From: Gammaproteobacteria bacterium
GTDB lineage: Bacteria; Pseudomonadota; Gammaproteobacteria; Pseudomonadales; Azotimanducaceae
DNA length: 41,933 nucleotides
Assembly (NCBI GenBank): GCA_021773555.1
Contig: JAJFKA010000101.1
Span: 1 to 41,933, forward strand
Direction: 5' to 3'
The position numbers and the translations under genes were made by a program. The number at the start of each line of letters is the position of its first letter. The stretch's first letter is position 1. The notes beneath the pieces are model-generated. The model did not search any database. It was given only the letters and a program-made list of their open reading frames with translations, and had not been told where the DNA came from. Positions 8,498 through 16,819 of the stretch are shown in pieces.

Positions 8498-9271
8498 ATG
8501 ATTCGAATGACTTTCTACCTTCGCCGAAAATCGGATCTGTCCAGAGCCGAATTTCAGGATTACTGGCGCAACCAACACGGACCGCTGGTGGCTGGCTTTT
8601 CCTCAGCGCTTGCAATCCATCGTTACGTTCAAGTGCACACCCAGAATGATCCCATCAATGATGCGATGAACAAGGCGCGTGGCGGTGGAATGGAACCGGT
8701 TTATGATGGCGTCGCCGAGATCTGGTGGGAAGATGAAGCAACGCTGACAAGGGCACTTGCAACCGAGGCAGGAGCTATCGCCGGTGCGTCTCTGCTGGAA
8801 GATGAAAAAAAGTTCATCGATTTACCCCGGTCACCGCTCTATCTGGCCTATGAATATCCGCAGGTAAATCCATCCCCGGAAAACATCATCGCCCATGAAA
8901 AAAATAACCTGCTCAAAATTCACTTTCCGCTGCGTCACCTTCCCTCACTTAACGAAGAGGCAGTGCGGCACTATTGGTTGACGAATCACGGTCCAATCAT
9001 TCGATCTCATGCACCTGCCTCAGGAATACTGCGATATATTCAGGTCCATCGTGCCGGTCATGAACTGGACGCGCAGCTAAGGGCGAGCAGGAACACCGAG
9101 GTAGAGGCTTATCTGGGGCATGCGGAGGTTTGGATTGACAGGAAACGCATGGGAACACCGGAAGGGGCAGTAGCGAACCTGGCGGCAATCGAGGACGAGG
9201 CCAAATTCATCGACTTTTCGCGATCGACAATCTTTGTGGGAAAGGAGATCGCATATATTGACAGGCGCTAA
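8498..9271 (+). CDS. Tandem EthD-domain protein
   Basis: 257 residues made of two EthD-like ferredoxin-fold units, about 1-115 and 133-250. Each opens with the family pattern: RAEFQDYWRNQHGPLV in the first and EEAVRHYWLTNHGPII in the second. Each ends with a DExKFIDxxRS stretch, which shows an internal duplication. EthD proteins are small dimeric-barrel proteins; some are needed for ether degradation with a P450, and others act on polyketides or as heme/peroxide-related enzymes. No P450 is adjacent here. The start ATG at 8498 is preferred, with another ATG three codons on. A TATAAA box at 8467-8472 could be a -10 element, but no good -35 is seen. Specific function unknown. Confidence 0.85.
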   Translation: MIRMTFYLRRKSDLSRAEFQDYWRNQHGPLVAGFSSALAIHRYVQVHTQNDPINDAMNKARGGGMEPVYDGVAEIWWEDEATLTRALATEAGAIAGASLLEDEKKFIDLPRSPLYLAYEYPQVNPSPENIIAHEKNNLLKIHFPLRHLPSLNEEAVRHYWLTNHGPIIRSHAPASGILRYIQVHRAGHELDAQLRASRNTEVEAYLGHAEVWIDRKRMGTPEGAVANLAAIEDEAKFIDFSRSTIFVGKEIAYIDRR

Positions 9272-9287
9272 TAGTTCGAAAAACAGA

Positions 9288-9500
9288 TCAGCTTTTCGGC
9301 GGTTGTGGCTTCTCAGCAGATTTGTTGCCAAGATTGATGTGCTTCGGACCAGCCATATTGGTCTGCCCACTGACACCGCTCGGAATCATATCGATCTTGC
9401 CGCCGGATTTTAGAAAAGCCGCTGTCTGCTCCTCAATCGTGGGGCTGCTCGTTGTCGCAACCTGCTTTTTTGATGAAGATTTTCTTTCAGACTTGGCCAT
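9288..9500 (-). CDS. Small basic protein with an AFLxxGGKI motif (SutA-like C-terminal signature)
   Basis: 70 residues from the ATG at 9500 (MAKSERKSSSKK). A longer in-frame ATG at 9578 exists, but its extra 26 residues look non-coding. The N-terminus is Lys/Ser-rich and probably disordered; the middle reads EEQTAAFLKSGGKIDMIPSG. This resembles, from memory, the FLxxGGKI/V segment of SutA, the RNA-polymerase-binding regulator of Pseudomonas, and several small proteobacterial proteins of unknown role. The acidic N-terminal region of SutA is absent. The gene ends 16 bp from the EthD gene (convergent) and is divergent from the EamA transporter. It is likely a real short gene; its function is inferred only from the motif. 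Confidence 0.6.
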   Translation of the reverse strand: MAKSERKSSSKKQVATTSSPTIEEQTAAFLKSGGKIDMIPSGVSGQTNMAGPKHINLGNKSAEKPQPPKS

Positions 9501-9609
9501 AGATGTCCATTGGTGTTTTGAGGGGGTATATTTAATTACCGCAGAAACGAGATTGGCGTTACCGGATTCCCACGCCATTCGACTCGATTAACAGGCAGAT
9601 AAAGCCGCA

Positions 9610-9768
9610 ATGATAACACGTCTTTGGTCAGAAAGCGTCATCACAAGCATGCCGTTGGTTGTCGTAAACAGTGCTCTCCACCAGGCCTTCCCATCGTCAG
9701 TTCAGCGCGAAGCAATCCGCTCAGGCCAGCGACGACAACTGCCAGACATCTCAGGCGCGTGGAGCTAA
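9610..9768 (+). CDS. Possible 52-codon leader ORF before the EamA transporter
   Basis: An ATG at 9610 opens a frame of 52 codons that stops at 9766-9768. The stop shares its last base with the transporter ATG (TAATG), the usual arrangement of coupled genes. There is no clear ribosome binding site before 9610, and the peptide has no recognisable motif, so this may be chance. If translated, it could deliver ribosomes to the transporter start, which itself has only a short GGAG close by. Confidence 0.2.
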   Translation: MITRLWSESVITSMPLVVVNSALHQAFPSSVQREAIRSGQRRQLPDISGAWS

Positions 9769-10613
9769 TGGCGAGGACCAGCCTGTGGATGTCCGGTACG
9801 ATTTTTTCCTTTTGTCTGATGGCAGTCGCCGCGCGTGAACTGAGTGGTTCGGTCAGCGTTTTCGAAATCCTGTTTTTTAGAAGTTTTTCCGGACTCATCA
9901 TGATGCTCGCTATACTTTCGAGCACGGGGAATCTGGCGTTACTGCGTACCCAACGACCGGGAACACACCTGAACCGAAACATCTTTCACTTTGCAGGTCA
10001 GTATGGCTGGGTGTTTGGTATTGGCGTCTTACCTCTGGCGGAAGTATTCGCGCTGGAGTTCACAGTCCCGATCTGGACTGCGATTATCGCTGCCGCATTC
10101 CTGGGAGAGCGTTTTACGCTGGGTAAAACCGCGGCCATTTCCCTGGGCATGCTGGGGGTAATCATTATTGTCAAACCTGGAAGTGACATTCTTGAGTCAG
10201 ACGCACTGATCGTTCTGGCCGCGGCCGTTTGCTACGCTGTGGCCCACACGACGACCAAGTCACTCACCCGTACCGAAGCACCGCTTACCGTTGTGTTCTA
10301 CATGAGTCTGCTGCAGATGCCAATCGGGCTGTGCCTGTCCATCCCGAATTGGGTCACTCCAGGTGGCATCGAGTGGCTCTGGTTGTTATCAATCGGCATT
10401 ACTGCCCTAACCGGGCACTACTGCATGACCAAAGCCATTGCCAGCGCAGAAGTTGGCATCGTGATGACTCTCGACTTTCTCCGTCTGCCAGCGATCGCTG
10501 TAGTCGGCATGCTCCTTTACGCGGAGCAGTTTGACTATGCTTTACTTATCGGGGGATTGCTTATGCTCATCGGTAACCTCATTAACTTCAGAAAAAGCAA
10601 TGAGAGCCGATGA
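9768..10613 (+). CDS. DMT-superfamily EamA-family transporter
   Basis: 281 residues from the ATG at 9768 (MARTSLWMSG). The frame is open upstream to a TTG at 9624, but that extension is polar and unlike a transporter. About ten hydrophobic segments are arranged as two EamA repeats. The second half of the first repeat shows the typical LEFTVPIWTAIIAAAFLGE signature and the second repeat has a matching SAEVGIVMTLDFLRLP element. The family moves amino acids, purines, drugs or other small metabolites across the inner membrane; the substrate cannot be read from sequence. It ends 11 bp from the convergent NhaC gene. Confidence 0.87.
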   Translation: MARTSLWMSGTIFSFCLMAVAARELSGSVSVFEILFFRSFSGLIMMLAILSSTGNLALLRTQRPGTHLNRNIFHFAGQYGWVFGIGVLPLAEVFALEFTVPIWTAIIAAAFLGERFTLGKTAAISLGMLGVIIIVKPGSDILESDALIVLAAAVCYAVAHTTTKSLTRTEAPLTVVFYMSLLQMPIGLCLSIPNWVTPGGIEWLWLLSIGITALTGHYCMTKAIASAEVGIVMTLDFLRLPAIAVVGMLLYAEQFDYALLIGGLLMLIGNLINFRKSNESR

Positions 10614-10624
10614 GCCTGTCGTGG

Positions 10625-12094
10625 TTACAAAGTCGCAGATTCAACTTTTGCTGACACGATTTCGAGGGATTCTTCACTGTCACGCAACTCGACCTTGAAG
10701 CCAATCAGCGTGTAGAAATGCGACACCAGAGGACTGGCGAGATTGAAAATACAGTACGGCAGATAGGCAAACGTACCGACACCCAATGTGCTGGCCAGAA
10801 AAGCACCACAGGTATTCCAGGGAACCAACGCAGATGTCGTGGTGCCATAATCCTCAAGTACGCGTGACAGGTTCTTGGTTTTGAGTCCCATATCCCTGAA
10901 CTTGTCCGCATACATCTGTGCCGGTAGAACAATGGAGAGGTATTGATCCGAGGCAATGATGTTTGCCCCAAGCGCGGTCAGTCCGGCGCGTCGCATCAAT
11001 CCGGCGCCACTGGATACACCGAGCATCAGGTATTGAACGATGACCTTCAGACTACCGGAACGGTCCATCATGCCACCAAAGAACATTGCGGAGAGTATCA
11101 ACCAGACAGTCGACATCATGCTTGCCATACCGCCCCGCGACAACAGTTCATCAAGCGCCTGATGCCCGGTGTCAGCAGTATAGCCGTTGGCCGCCGTTGA
11201 CCAGATTTCCTTTAACGCGGAGAACTCTCCGTTCCCAACGAGTTGACCCGGCTGCGTCAACAACCCAACGATCGCAGCAACAACTGTACCTGCGAGTAAT
11301 GCCAGAAACGCGGGTTGACGAAAAATGGCCATTCCCAGAGTGACCATAGCGGGTAGTATGACCCAGACAGATAAATCAAAATTTTCGGAAATAGCATTGG
11401 AAATCGACACTACCTTTTCCTGATCCATCTCTGACGCCTGGTTCAGCGAGGTATAAGTGAAGTAAATCAGCGCGATAACGATGGCAGGCACAGTAGTCCA
11501 CATCAGGTAACGAATGTGTTCAAACAACTCCGTTTCGGTCATGGCTGCTGCGAGGTTGGTTGAATCCGATAAGGGAGACAACTTGTCGCCGAAATAGGCG
11601 CCCGAGATAATCGCACCCGCAGTCATTTCAATATTCATTCCAGCTGCCGATGCGATACCAATCAATGCAATGCCAACCGTACCAGCCGTGGTCCATGAAC
11701 TACCTATTGAGACAGCCACTACTGAGCATATTACCAGCGTCGCGGCATAGAAAATTTCTGGTGCTATGATCTGCAATCCCCAGTAGACGAGGAACGGGAC
11801 TGTCCCTGAAAGCATCCAGACACCCACCAGTGCTCCAACCATCAGCAGGATAAACACCGCTGGGAGCGCCCTGCTGATACTCGTCGCCGTGGCTTTCTCC
11901 AGGGCGGCCCAACCGATGCCACGACTGATCCCTACAAGCCCGGCAATGATGCCCGAGAGGATCAGCGCAATCTGCCCTGGGCCACTCGTGGTACTGTCTC
12001 CAAACAGCGCAACTGCTGTGGCCAGGGATACGATCAGCACAATCACTGGTGTGACGGCGAGATAAAATGATGGCGTATCACTACTACTTTGCAT
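10625..12094 (-). CDS. nhaC: NhaC-family Na+/H+ antiporter (first copy)
   Basis: 489 residues from the ATG at 12094. The frame extends to a TTG at 12202, but that part is polar and would lie before the first membrane helix. There are about 11-12 transmembrane segments with the paired family motifs SIGSSWTTAGT and GAYFGDKLSPLSDSTNLAA. The latter contains the Asp and Ser residues conserved in NhaC/MleN antiporters. These proteins exchange Na+ for H+, or for malate, lactate or other acids, at the inner membrane. It is transcribed away from the carboxylase operon, and a second NhaC-type gene sits on the operon's other side at 18621. No strong ribosome binding site is visible before 12094, so the start is uncertain. 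Confidence 0.88.
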   Translation of the reverse strand: MQSSSDTPSFYLAVTPVIVLIVSLATAVALFGDSTTSGPGQIALILSGIIAGLVGISRGIGWAALEKATATSISRALPAVFILLMVGALVGVWMLSGTVPFLVYWGLQIIAPEIFYAATLVICSVVAVSIGSSWTTAGTVGIALIGIASAAGMNIEMTAGAIISGAYFGDKLSPLSDSTNLAAAMTETELFEHIRYLMWTTVPAIVIALIYFTYTSLNQASEMDQEKVVSISNAISENFDLSVWVILPAMVTLGMAIFRQPAFLALLAGTVVAAIVGLLTQPGQLVGNGEFSALKEIWSTAANGYTADTGHQALDELLSRGGMASMMSTVWLILSAMFFGGMMDRSGSLKVIVQYLMLGVSSGAGLMRRAGLTALGANIIASDQYLSIVLPAQMYADKFRDMGLKTKNLSRVLEDYGTTTSALVPWNTCGAFLASTLGVGTFAYLPYCIFNLASPLVSHFYTLIGFKVELRDSEESLEIVSAKVESATL

Positions 12095-12401
12095 GGCGTA
12101 TTTGTGCACTGATTGAAGGTTCCGCCGAGTCGGATAGCGGCGTTCAATCAATGTACCTGTTAAATCACCAGATGGGCAAATTAATTTGCTATCCTTCCTC
12201 AACCTGAACGATATTTACTAACTAAGGAAGCTCTGATTAGGTAGATTTTTTTGTGAGGCCAAGGCGAATCCGCACGGAGAAAATCGCGAATACGCTTTTA
12301 ATTCGCGAGGTTTCGAGTACGGATTCAACGCCGTCATCGCGAAAAAAGCACTTAATCAGAGATTCCCTAATTTTCCAGACCATCATAGAGGGAGGATCAG
12401 C
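12095..12401. other. 307-bp gene-free spacer between nhaC and the carboxylase operon
   Basis: This is the only gap longer than 300 bp in the window. Its right half holds the foldback element at 12222-12370, followed by 31 bp with the ribosome binding site for the carboxyltransferase gene. Its left half must hold the nhaC promoter. I see no clear sigma-70 promoter for the carboxylase operon between the foldback and its start. A weak candidate lies left of the element (TTGCTA at about 12187 with an AT-rich region near 12210). Confidence 0.6.
12222..12370. mobile_element. MITE-like foldback element with CTAA target duplication
   Basis: A 141-bp element (12226-12366) is bounded by CTAA on both sides (12222-12225 and 12367-12370). 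The ends are inverted: GGAAGCTCTGATTAGGT on the left matches the complement of the right end, GGAATCTCTGATTAAGT, at 15 of 17 positions, and both are followed by a T-run. Pairing continues inward (GGCGAATCCG against CGGATTCAACGCC) and ends in a perfect 8-bp stem, TCGCGAAT/ATTCGCGA, with a 9-nt loop (12284-12308). It has no coding capacity. The 4-bp CTAA duplication and GGAAG-type ends fit a non-autonomous relative of an IS5-family element; that family link is an inference. It lies 31 bp before the carboxylase operon and could affect its transcription. Confidence 0.7.
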
Positions 12402-14036
12402 ATGTCCGTATTGGAATCCAGCCTGGATACCCGCTCGGATAACTTCTCAAAAAACCTATCTGACATGAACGAAATGCTCGATACCCTCGAATCACTTTAT
12501 TCAGAGGCGGCTGAGGGTGGCGGCGAAGAAGCCATTACGCGGCTTCGATCCAGAAATAAAATGCCCATCAGGGAACGCATCAGCATGGTGCTTGATGCTG
12601 ACTCACCTTTCCTCGAAGTCAGCCCGCTCGCCGCCTGGCGCTCGCCTTTCAATGTAGGTTCCGGATTCGTCGTCGGCATTGGGGTAATCTCCGGAGTTGA
12701 ATGTTTGATTCTCGGACATGACCCGTCGGTACGCGCTGGCGCCTTCAATCAGTTCAACTCCAAGAAACTGATGCGAGGTCTTGAGATTGCCCGGGAGAAC
12801 AGATTGCCCTATGTGCAATTTGTTGAATCTGCAGGGGCTGATCTCCGCGGCGATGGCGGCGACGGGGACCCTGAAGCCGCCATCCAACGAGAGGGGGGTC
12901 ACTTCGCAGAATCCGGACGCCTGTTCTATGAAATCACGGAACTCTCAAAGTTGCGCATCCCAACTATCTCGGTAGTGTTTGGCGCATCTACTGCAGGCGG
13001 CGCTTACCAGCCAGGCATGAGCGACTACAATGTCTTTATCAAAAACCAATCGAAAGTGTTTCTCGGTGGTCCGCCGCTGGTAAAAATGGCGACAGGTGAG
13101 GATGCGGATGAAGAAAGCCTCGGCGGCGCAGACATGCATACTACTGTTTCCGGGCTCGGTGACTACCTGGCGGATGACGAGACCGATGGCATCAGGATGT
13201 GTCGGGAAGTCGTCGCCCATCTTAACTGGCGTAAGAAAGGACCCGGTCCAACCTTAAGTCCTGACGAGCCGGTACACAGTGCCGAAGATCTTCTCGGCAT
13301 TGTATCCAGGGACCTGAAAACTCCGTTTGATATGCGCGAGGTGATAGCCAGGATCGTTGATGGCTCTCGGTTTGAAGAATTCAAACCTCTGTACGGACCA
13401 ACGTTGGTTTGTGGATGGGCGTCAATACACGGCTACCCCATCGGAGTCATCGGAAATAATGGGGCATTGTTTTCCGAATCATCGGAAAAAGCCGCGCAGT
13501 TTATTCAGCTGTGTAACCAGATAGACGTGCCACTGGTATTTCTTCACAACATCACTGGCTATATCGTCGGCACAGACTTCGAACAGGGTGGCATTACCAA
13601 GAATGGCTCGAAAATGATCAATGCAGTTGCAAACTCGACCGTGCCCCACATTACCATTATTGTTGGCGCGTCCTATGGCGCTGGTAACTACGGTATGAGT
13701 GGACGAGCATTTGGAACACGCTTCACGTTCATCTGGCCAAGCGCAAAAATCGCCGTGATGGGTCCTAAACAAATGGCAGGCGTTATGTCGATCGTGCAAC
13801 GCGCTGCTGCGGAACGACGGGGCCTGAAATTTGACGAGGAGGCGGATGCAAAACGCGCAGAAACTGCAGAGTACTGGGCTGAAGAACGATCAAAAGGTTT
13901 GTTTGCCACTTCCCGCGTTTCCGACGATGGCATGATTGATCCACGAGATACCCGCACCATTATCGGATTTGTGTTGTCAACCTGCCATAACGCGCCCGTT
14001 GAAGGCACAAAGGAGTTTGGCACATGGCGAATGTAG
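12402..14036 (+). CDS. Acyl-CoA carboxylase carboxyltransferase (beta) subunit
   Basis: 544 residues, the usual size for methylcrotonyl-, geranyl- or propionyl-CoA carboxylase beta subunits. The N-terminal half has the acyl-CoA-binding crotonase-like domain with VESAGADLRGDGG and ASTAGGAYQPGMSD. The C-terminal half, binding carboxybiotin, has GIIGNNG-like (VIGNNGALFSESSEKAAQFI) and NITGYIVGTDFEQGGITKNGSKM segments. The start is fixed by a strong GAGGGAGG site six bases before the ATG. It leads a four-gene operon with the biotin carboxylase, a hydratase and AtuA. The loop before the GASTAGGAY motif (about residues 166-190) does not resemble the NQAxMSA stretch that I remember for LiuB/AtuC, so neither leucine nor citronellol breakdown can be assumed. 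Confidence 0.9.
   Translation: MSVLESSLDTRSDNFSKNLSDMNEMLDTLESLYSEAAEGGGEEAITRLRSRNKMPIRERISMVLDADSPFLEVSPLAAWRSPFNVGSGFVVGIGVISGVECLILGHDPSVRAGAFNQFNSKKLMRGLEIARENRLPYVQFVESAGADLRGDGGDGDPEAAIQREGGHFAESGRLFYEITELSKLRIPTISVVFGASTAGGAYQPGMSDYNVFIKNQSKVFLGGPPLVKMATGEDADEESLGGADMHTTVSGLGDYLADDETDGIRMCREVVAHLNWRKKGPGPTLSPDEPVHSAEDLLGIVSRDLKTPFDMREVIARIVDGSRFEEFKPLYGPTLVCGWASIHGYPIGVIGNNGALFSESSEKAAQFIQLCNQIDVPLVFLHNITGYIVGTDFEQGGITKNGSKMINAVANSTVPHITIIVGASYGAGNYGMSGRAFGTRFTFIWPSAKIAVMGPKQMAGVMSIVQRAAAERRGLKFDEEADAKRAETAEYWAEERSKGLFATSRVSDDGMIDPRDTRTIIGFVLSTCHNAPVEGTKEFGTWRM
14010..14015 (+). promoter_or_regulatory. Ribosome binding site AAGGAG deciding the start at 14024
   Basis: AAGGAG lies eight bases before the ATG at 14024 and inside the end of the carboxyltransferase gene. 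It favours this start over the ATG nine codons later and supports a 13-nt gene overlap. Confidence 0.7.
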
Positions 14037-16015
14037 AAGTAGTGCCCAGGATGATTACAAAGTTACTGATCGCTAATCGCGGTGAAATCGCCAGACGCAT
14101 AATGCGCACCGCACGAGATATGGGTATCAGCACTGTTGCCATTTACGCAGAAGGCGATGCCCATGCGCCCTTCGTCAAAGAAGCCGATCTCGCCATTGCG
14201 CTTACCGGCAGGACTTCGACTGAGACGTATCTGGATGTTCAGCAAGTCATCAACGCCTGCAAACGCAGTGGTGCGGACGCGGTCCACCCAGGTTATGGAT
14301 TCCTCTCCGAAAATGCTGCGTTCGCAGAGGCAGTCACCGCTGAAGGCATTATCTGGGTAGGACCATCGCAGCATGCAATCGAGCAAATGGGCGACAAATT
14401 ATCGGCGAAGCGAATAATGCAGGAAGCCAACGTCCCAACCTTGCCGGCGATGGAACTAAAAGCTGATGAGAATCACCATGCTGCTGCTGCCGAAATCGGT
14501 TATCCGGTTCTCGTAAAGGCCTCTGCCGGTGGCGGTGGCCGCGGCATGCGCGTGGTCGAGTCTGAGTCATTGCTTGATGAGGCGATTTTCTCAGCCCGGC
14601 GTGAAGCTGCCGCATCATTTGGCAACGACACTCTGTTTCTCGAACGCTGGCTTGCCGCCTCGAGACATGTGGAAATTCAGATACTCGGCGATTCCCATGG
14701 CAACCTCATTCACTGCTTCGAGCGCGAATGTTCCATCCAGCGACGCCACCAGAAGATCATTGAAGAGGCTCCCTCCCCGGCGGTCAACGATGATTTGCGC
14801 GAACGAATGGGTGCGGCAGCAGTCGCTGCCGCAAAGACCATCGGCTATTCCTCCGCGGGTACGGTGGAGTTTCTGCTGGACGGCGACGAATTCTGGTTTC
14901 TTGAAGTGAACACCCGACTGCAGGTCGAACACCCGGTCACGGAAGAAGTTACCGGACTTGACCTTGTCAGGGAACAAATTCGTATTGCCGAGGGTTACGA
15001 ACTGGGCTACCGCCAGGAAGATCTCAACTTAAGCGGCCATGCTATCGAAGCACGCATCTACGCGGAAGATCCTGATAACGATTTTCTACCGTCACCCGGA
15101 ACTGTCGAGATCTGGGCGCCCGCAACATCCGCTCAGGCGCGGTTTGACTCGGGCGTTGAATCGGGCAGCGTGATTGGCATCGACTTTGATCCGATGATAG
15201 CCAAAGTAATCGTACATGCACCCACCCGCCGCGAAGCTGCAATTCGGTTGGCAAGAGTGTTGGAAAAAACACGCGTGCAGGGACTAACGACAAACCGCGA
15301 TTTTCTGGTTGCCACGCTGCGAACTCCGGAATATCTCGCAGGTGATACCACAACCGACTTTATCGAACGGGTCAATCCAGCCCGGGTTCGCAATTTTTTA
15401 CAAGTCGAGCTTGATATCGCCGCCATCGCCGTTGTTATTGAAGCACGTGCGCGACGCCGCGCCAGTGCGCCGGTACTGCGCAACATTCCAGGTGGCTGGC
15501 GAAATTCTCATATGCCCGCCGAGCGATCCGGATTCACCTATCTTGATACCAGCATCGAGGTCGAATACCGACTACTTCGTAGCGGAAACCTGCACATTGT
15601 TATTGCTGGCACGGTTTATGAGGTTTCGATTTTCGCGGCCGGAAATGGCCAGGTTGATATGGATGTGAACGGTGTCCGCCTGCATTTTTCCATCGACAAT
15701 CTCAATGACCGCTGGTTTACGCACGGTTCCGATGGCGATCTGGAACTGGTCGAAATACCCCGTTTTCCGGACAACAGTGCAGGAAGTCGGAAAGGCGGTC
15801 TGACCGCGCCAATGCCTGGCAGTGTACTTGTACTTAACGCAAAAGCGGGAGATCAGGTGGCCAAAGGGCAGGTCCTGCTCATTCTCGAAGCCATGAAAAT
15901 GGAGCACCAGATTACTGCTCCTCGTGATGGTACCATCGATGAAATAAAGGTCAGTGTGGGTGATCAGGTCGCCAACGGTGAATTACTTATTAAGCTGACT
16001 GAGGAGGAAGCCTAA
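14024..16015 (+). CDS. Acyl-CoA carboxylase alpha subunit: biotin carboxylase with biotin carrier domain
   Basis: 663 residues. Order of domains: biotin carboxylase N-domain (KLLIANRGEIARR, about 13-25); ATP-grasp with the glycine-rich KASAGGGGRGMR loop (about 165-176), the ERWLAASRHVEIQILGD segment and EVNTRLQVEHPVTEE; biotin carboxylase C-domain with HAIEARIYAEDP; a linker/BT-like region; and a C-terminal biotinyl domain with EAMKMEH, where Lys625 is the biotin site. It carboxylates biotin using ATP and bicarbonate and passes CO2 to the beta subunit encoded just upstream, with which it should form an alpha6-beta6 type complex. The two genes overlap by 13 nt. The alpha subunit does not define the acyl-CoA substrate. 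Confidence 0.93.
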   Translation: MANVEVVPRMITKLLIANRGEIARRIMRTARDMGISTVAIYAEGDAHAPFVKEADLAIALTGRTSTETYLDVQQVINACKRSGADAVHPGYGFLSENAAFAEAVTAEGIIWVGPSQHAIEQMGDKLSAKRIMQEANVPTLPAMELKADENHHAAAAEIGYPVLVKASAGGGGRGMRVVESESLLDEAIFSARREAAASFGNDTLFLERWLAASRHVEIQILGDSHGNLIHCFERECSIQRRHQKIIEEAPSPAVNDDLRERMGAAAVAAAKTIGYSSAGTVEFLLDGDEFWFLEVNTRLQVEHPVTEEVTGLDLVREQIRIAEGYELGYRQEDLNLSGHAIEARIYAEDPDNDFLPSPGTVEIWAPATSAQARFDSGVESGSVIGIDFDPMIAKVIVHAPTRREAAIRLARVLEKTRVQGLTTNRDFLVATLRTPEYLAGDTTTDFIERVNPARVRNFLQVELDIAAIAVVIEARARRRASAPVLRNIPGGWRNSHMPAERSGFTYLDTSIEVEYRLLRSGNLHIVIAGTVYEVSIFAAGNGQVDMDVNGVRLHFSIDNLNDRWFTHGSDGDLELVEIPRFPDNSAGSRKGGLTAPMPGSVLVLNAKAGDQVAKGQVLLILEAMKMEHQITAPRDGTIDEIKVSVGDQVANGELLIKLTEEEA

Positions 16016-16017
16016 AA

Positions 16018-16794
16018 ATGTCAGGATCGCAAGCCACACAGTATGAAGTACGCAAAGGTGCAGCCTGGATCACCCTGGACAGACCCGAGAACCGCAATGC
16101 CCTCTCTGCGATCCTGGTCACAGAACTTTATGATCACCTGATTACTGCCAATAAAGATAGCGCAGTGCGATGTATTGTGATCACCGGTAATGGACCCGCA
16201 TTTTGCGCTGGCGCAGATCTTAAAAGCCCACCAGGCCAGATAGTGGAAGGTGGCCGGTCAGTATCTTATCCCGACGTGCTGAACACCATCATCAATAGTC
16301 GAAAACCAGTGATCGCCGCTGTTAATGGCGCTGCATTCGCAGGAGGGCTGGGATTAGTTGGCGCTGCGGACATTGTTATCACGGTAGATGATGTGCAGTT
16401 CAGTTTCAGTGAGGTCCGTATCGGTGTAATCCCGGCTGTGATCTCGGTGGTCTGCCTGCCGAAGCTCGGTCCTCACCATGGTATGAAACTGTTCTTAACA
16501 GGTGAAAGGTTTTCAGGTCAGCAGGCCGTGGCTATGGGATTTGCTCATCGGGCAGTAGGCAAAAACGAACTTGTCGATGCCGTCTCGGCCGAAGTCGACA
16601 TGATCAATCTTGGTGGACCAAACGCTGTCGTCGAGTGCAAGAAACTCGTTCGACGCGTCATGCAGCTTTCAATCGAGGATGGATTTGCAGAAACCGCCGA
16701 CTGGAGCGCAAGAATGTTTCGCTCAGAAGAAGGCGCTGAAGGTATGGCAGCCTTTCGCGAGAAAAGACCACCAGCATGGGTTAAAAAAGACTAG
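16018..16794 (+). CDS. Enoyl-CoA hydratase, methylglutaconyl/isohexenylglutaconyl-CoA hydratase type
   Basis: 258 residues, crotonase fold. FCAGADL forms the oxyanion-hole segment, GAAFAGGLGLVGAADI the second, and SEVRIGVIPAVIS matches the LiuC/AtuE pattern that I know from 3-methylglutaconyl-CoA and isohexenylglutaconyl-CoA hydratases. The C-terminal SEEGAEGMAAFREKRPPAW is typical of the family. It starts two bases after the carboxylase alpha stop, with GAGGAGGAAG upstream. The order carboxylase then hydratase fits hydration of the glutaconyl-type CoA formed by the carboxylase. The product would be a 3-hydroxy-3-methyl (or longer branched) glutaryl-CoA; no HMG-CoA-type lyase is in the window. 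Confidence 0.88.
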   Translation: MSGSQATQYEVRKGAAWITLDRPENRNALSAILVTELYDHLITANKDSAVRCIVITGNGPAFCAGADLKSPPGQIVEGGRSVSYPDVLNTIINSRKPVIAAVNGAAFAGGLGLVGAADIVITVDDVQFSFSEVRIGVIPAVISVVCLPKLGPHHGMKLFLTGERFSGQQAVAMGFAHRAVGKNELVDAVSAEVDMINLGGPNAVVECKKLVRRVMQLSIEDGFAETADWSARMFRSEEGAEGMAAFREKRPPAWVKKD

Positions 16795-16804
16795 AGCTGC
16801 ACTC

Positions 16805-16810
16805 AAGGAG
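16805..16810 (+). promoter_or_regulatory. Ribosome binding site AAGGAG for the AtuA gene
   Basis: AAGGAG sits nine bases before the ATG at 16820. This rules out the much longer frame that opens at 16610 inside the hydratase gene. A GTG lies directly before the ATG and is a possible alternative. Confidence 0.7.
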
Positions 16811-16819
16811 ATTTCAGTG

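Noticed and set aside
16610-16819. Upstream extension of the AtuA frame
   Set aside because: It lies inside the hydratase gene in another frame, and AAGGAG at 16805 points to the ATG at 16820.
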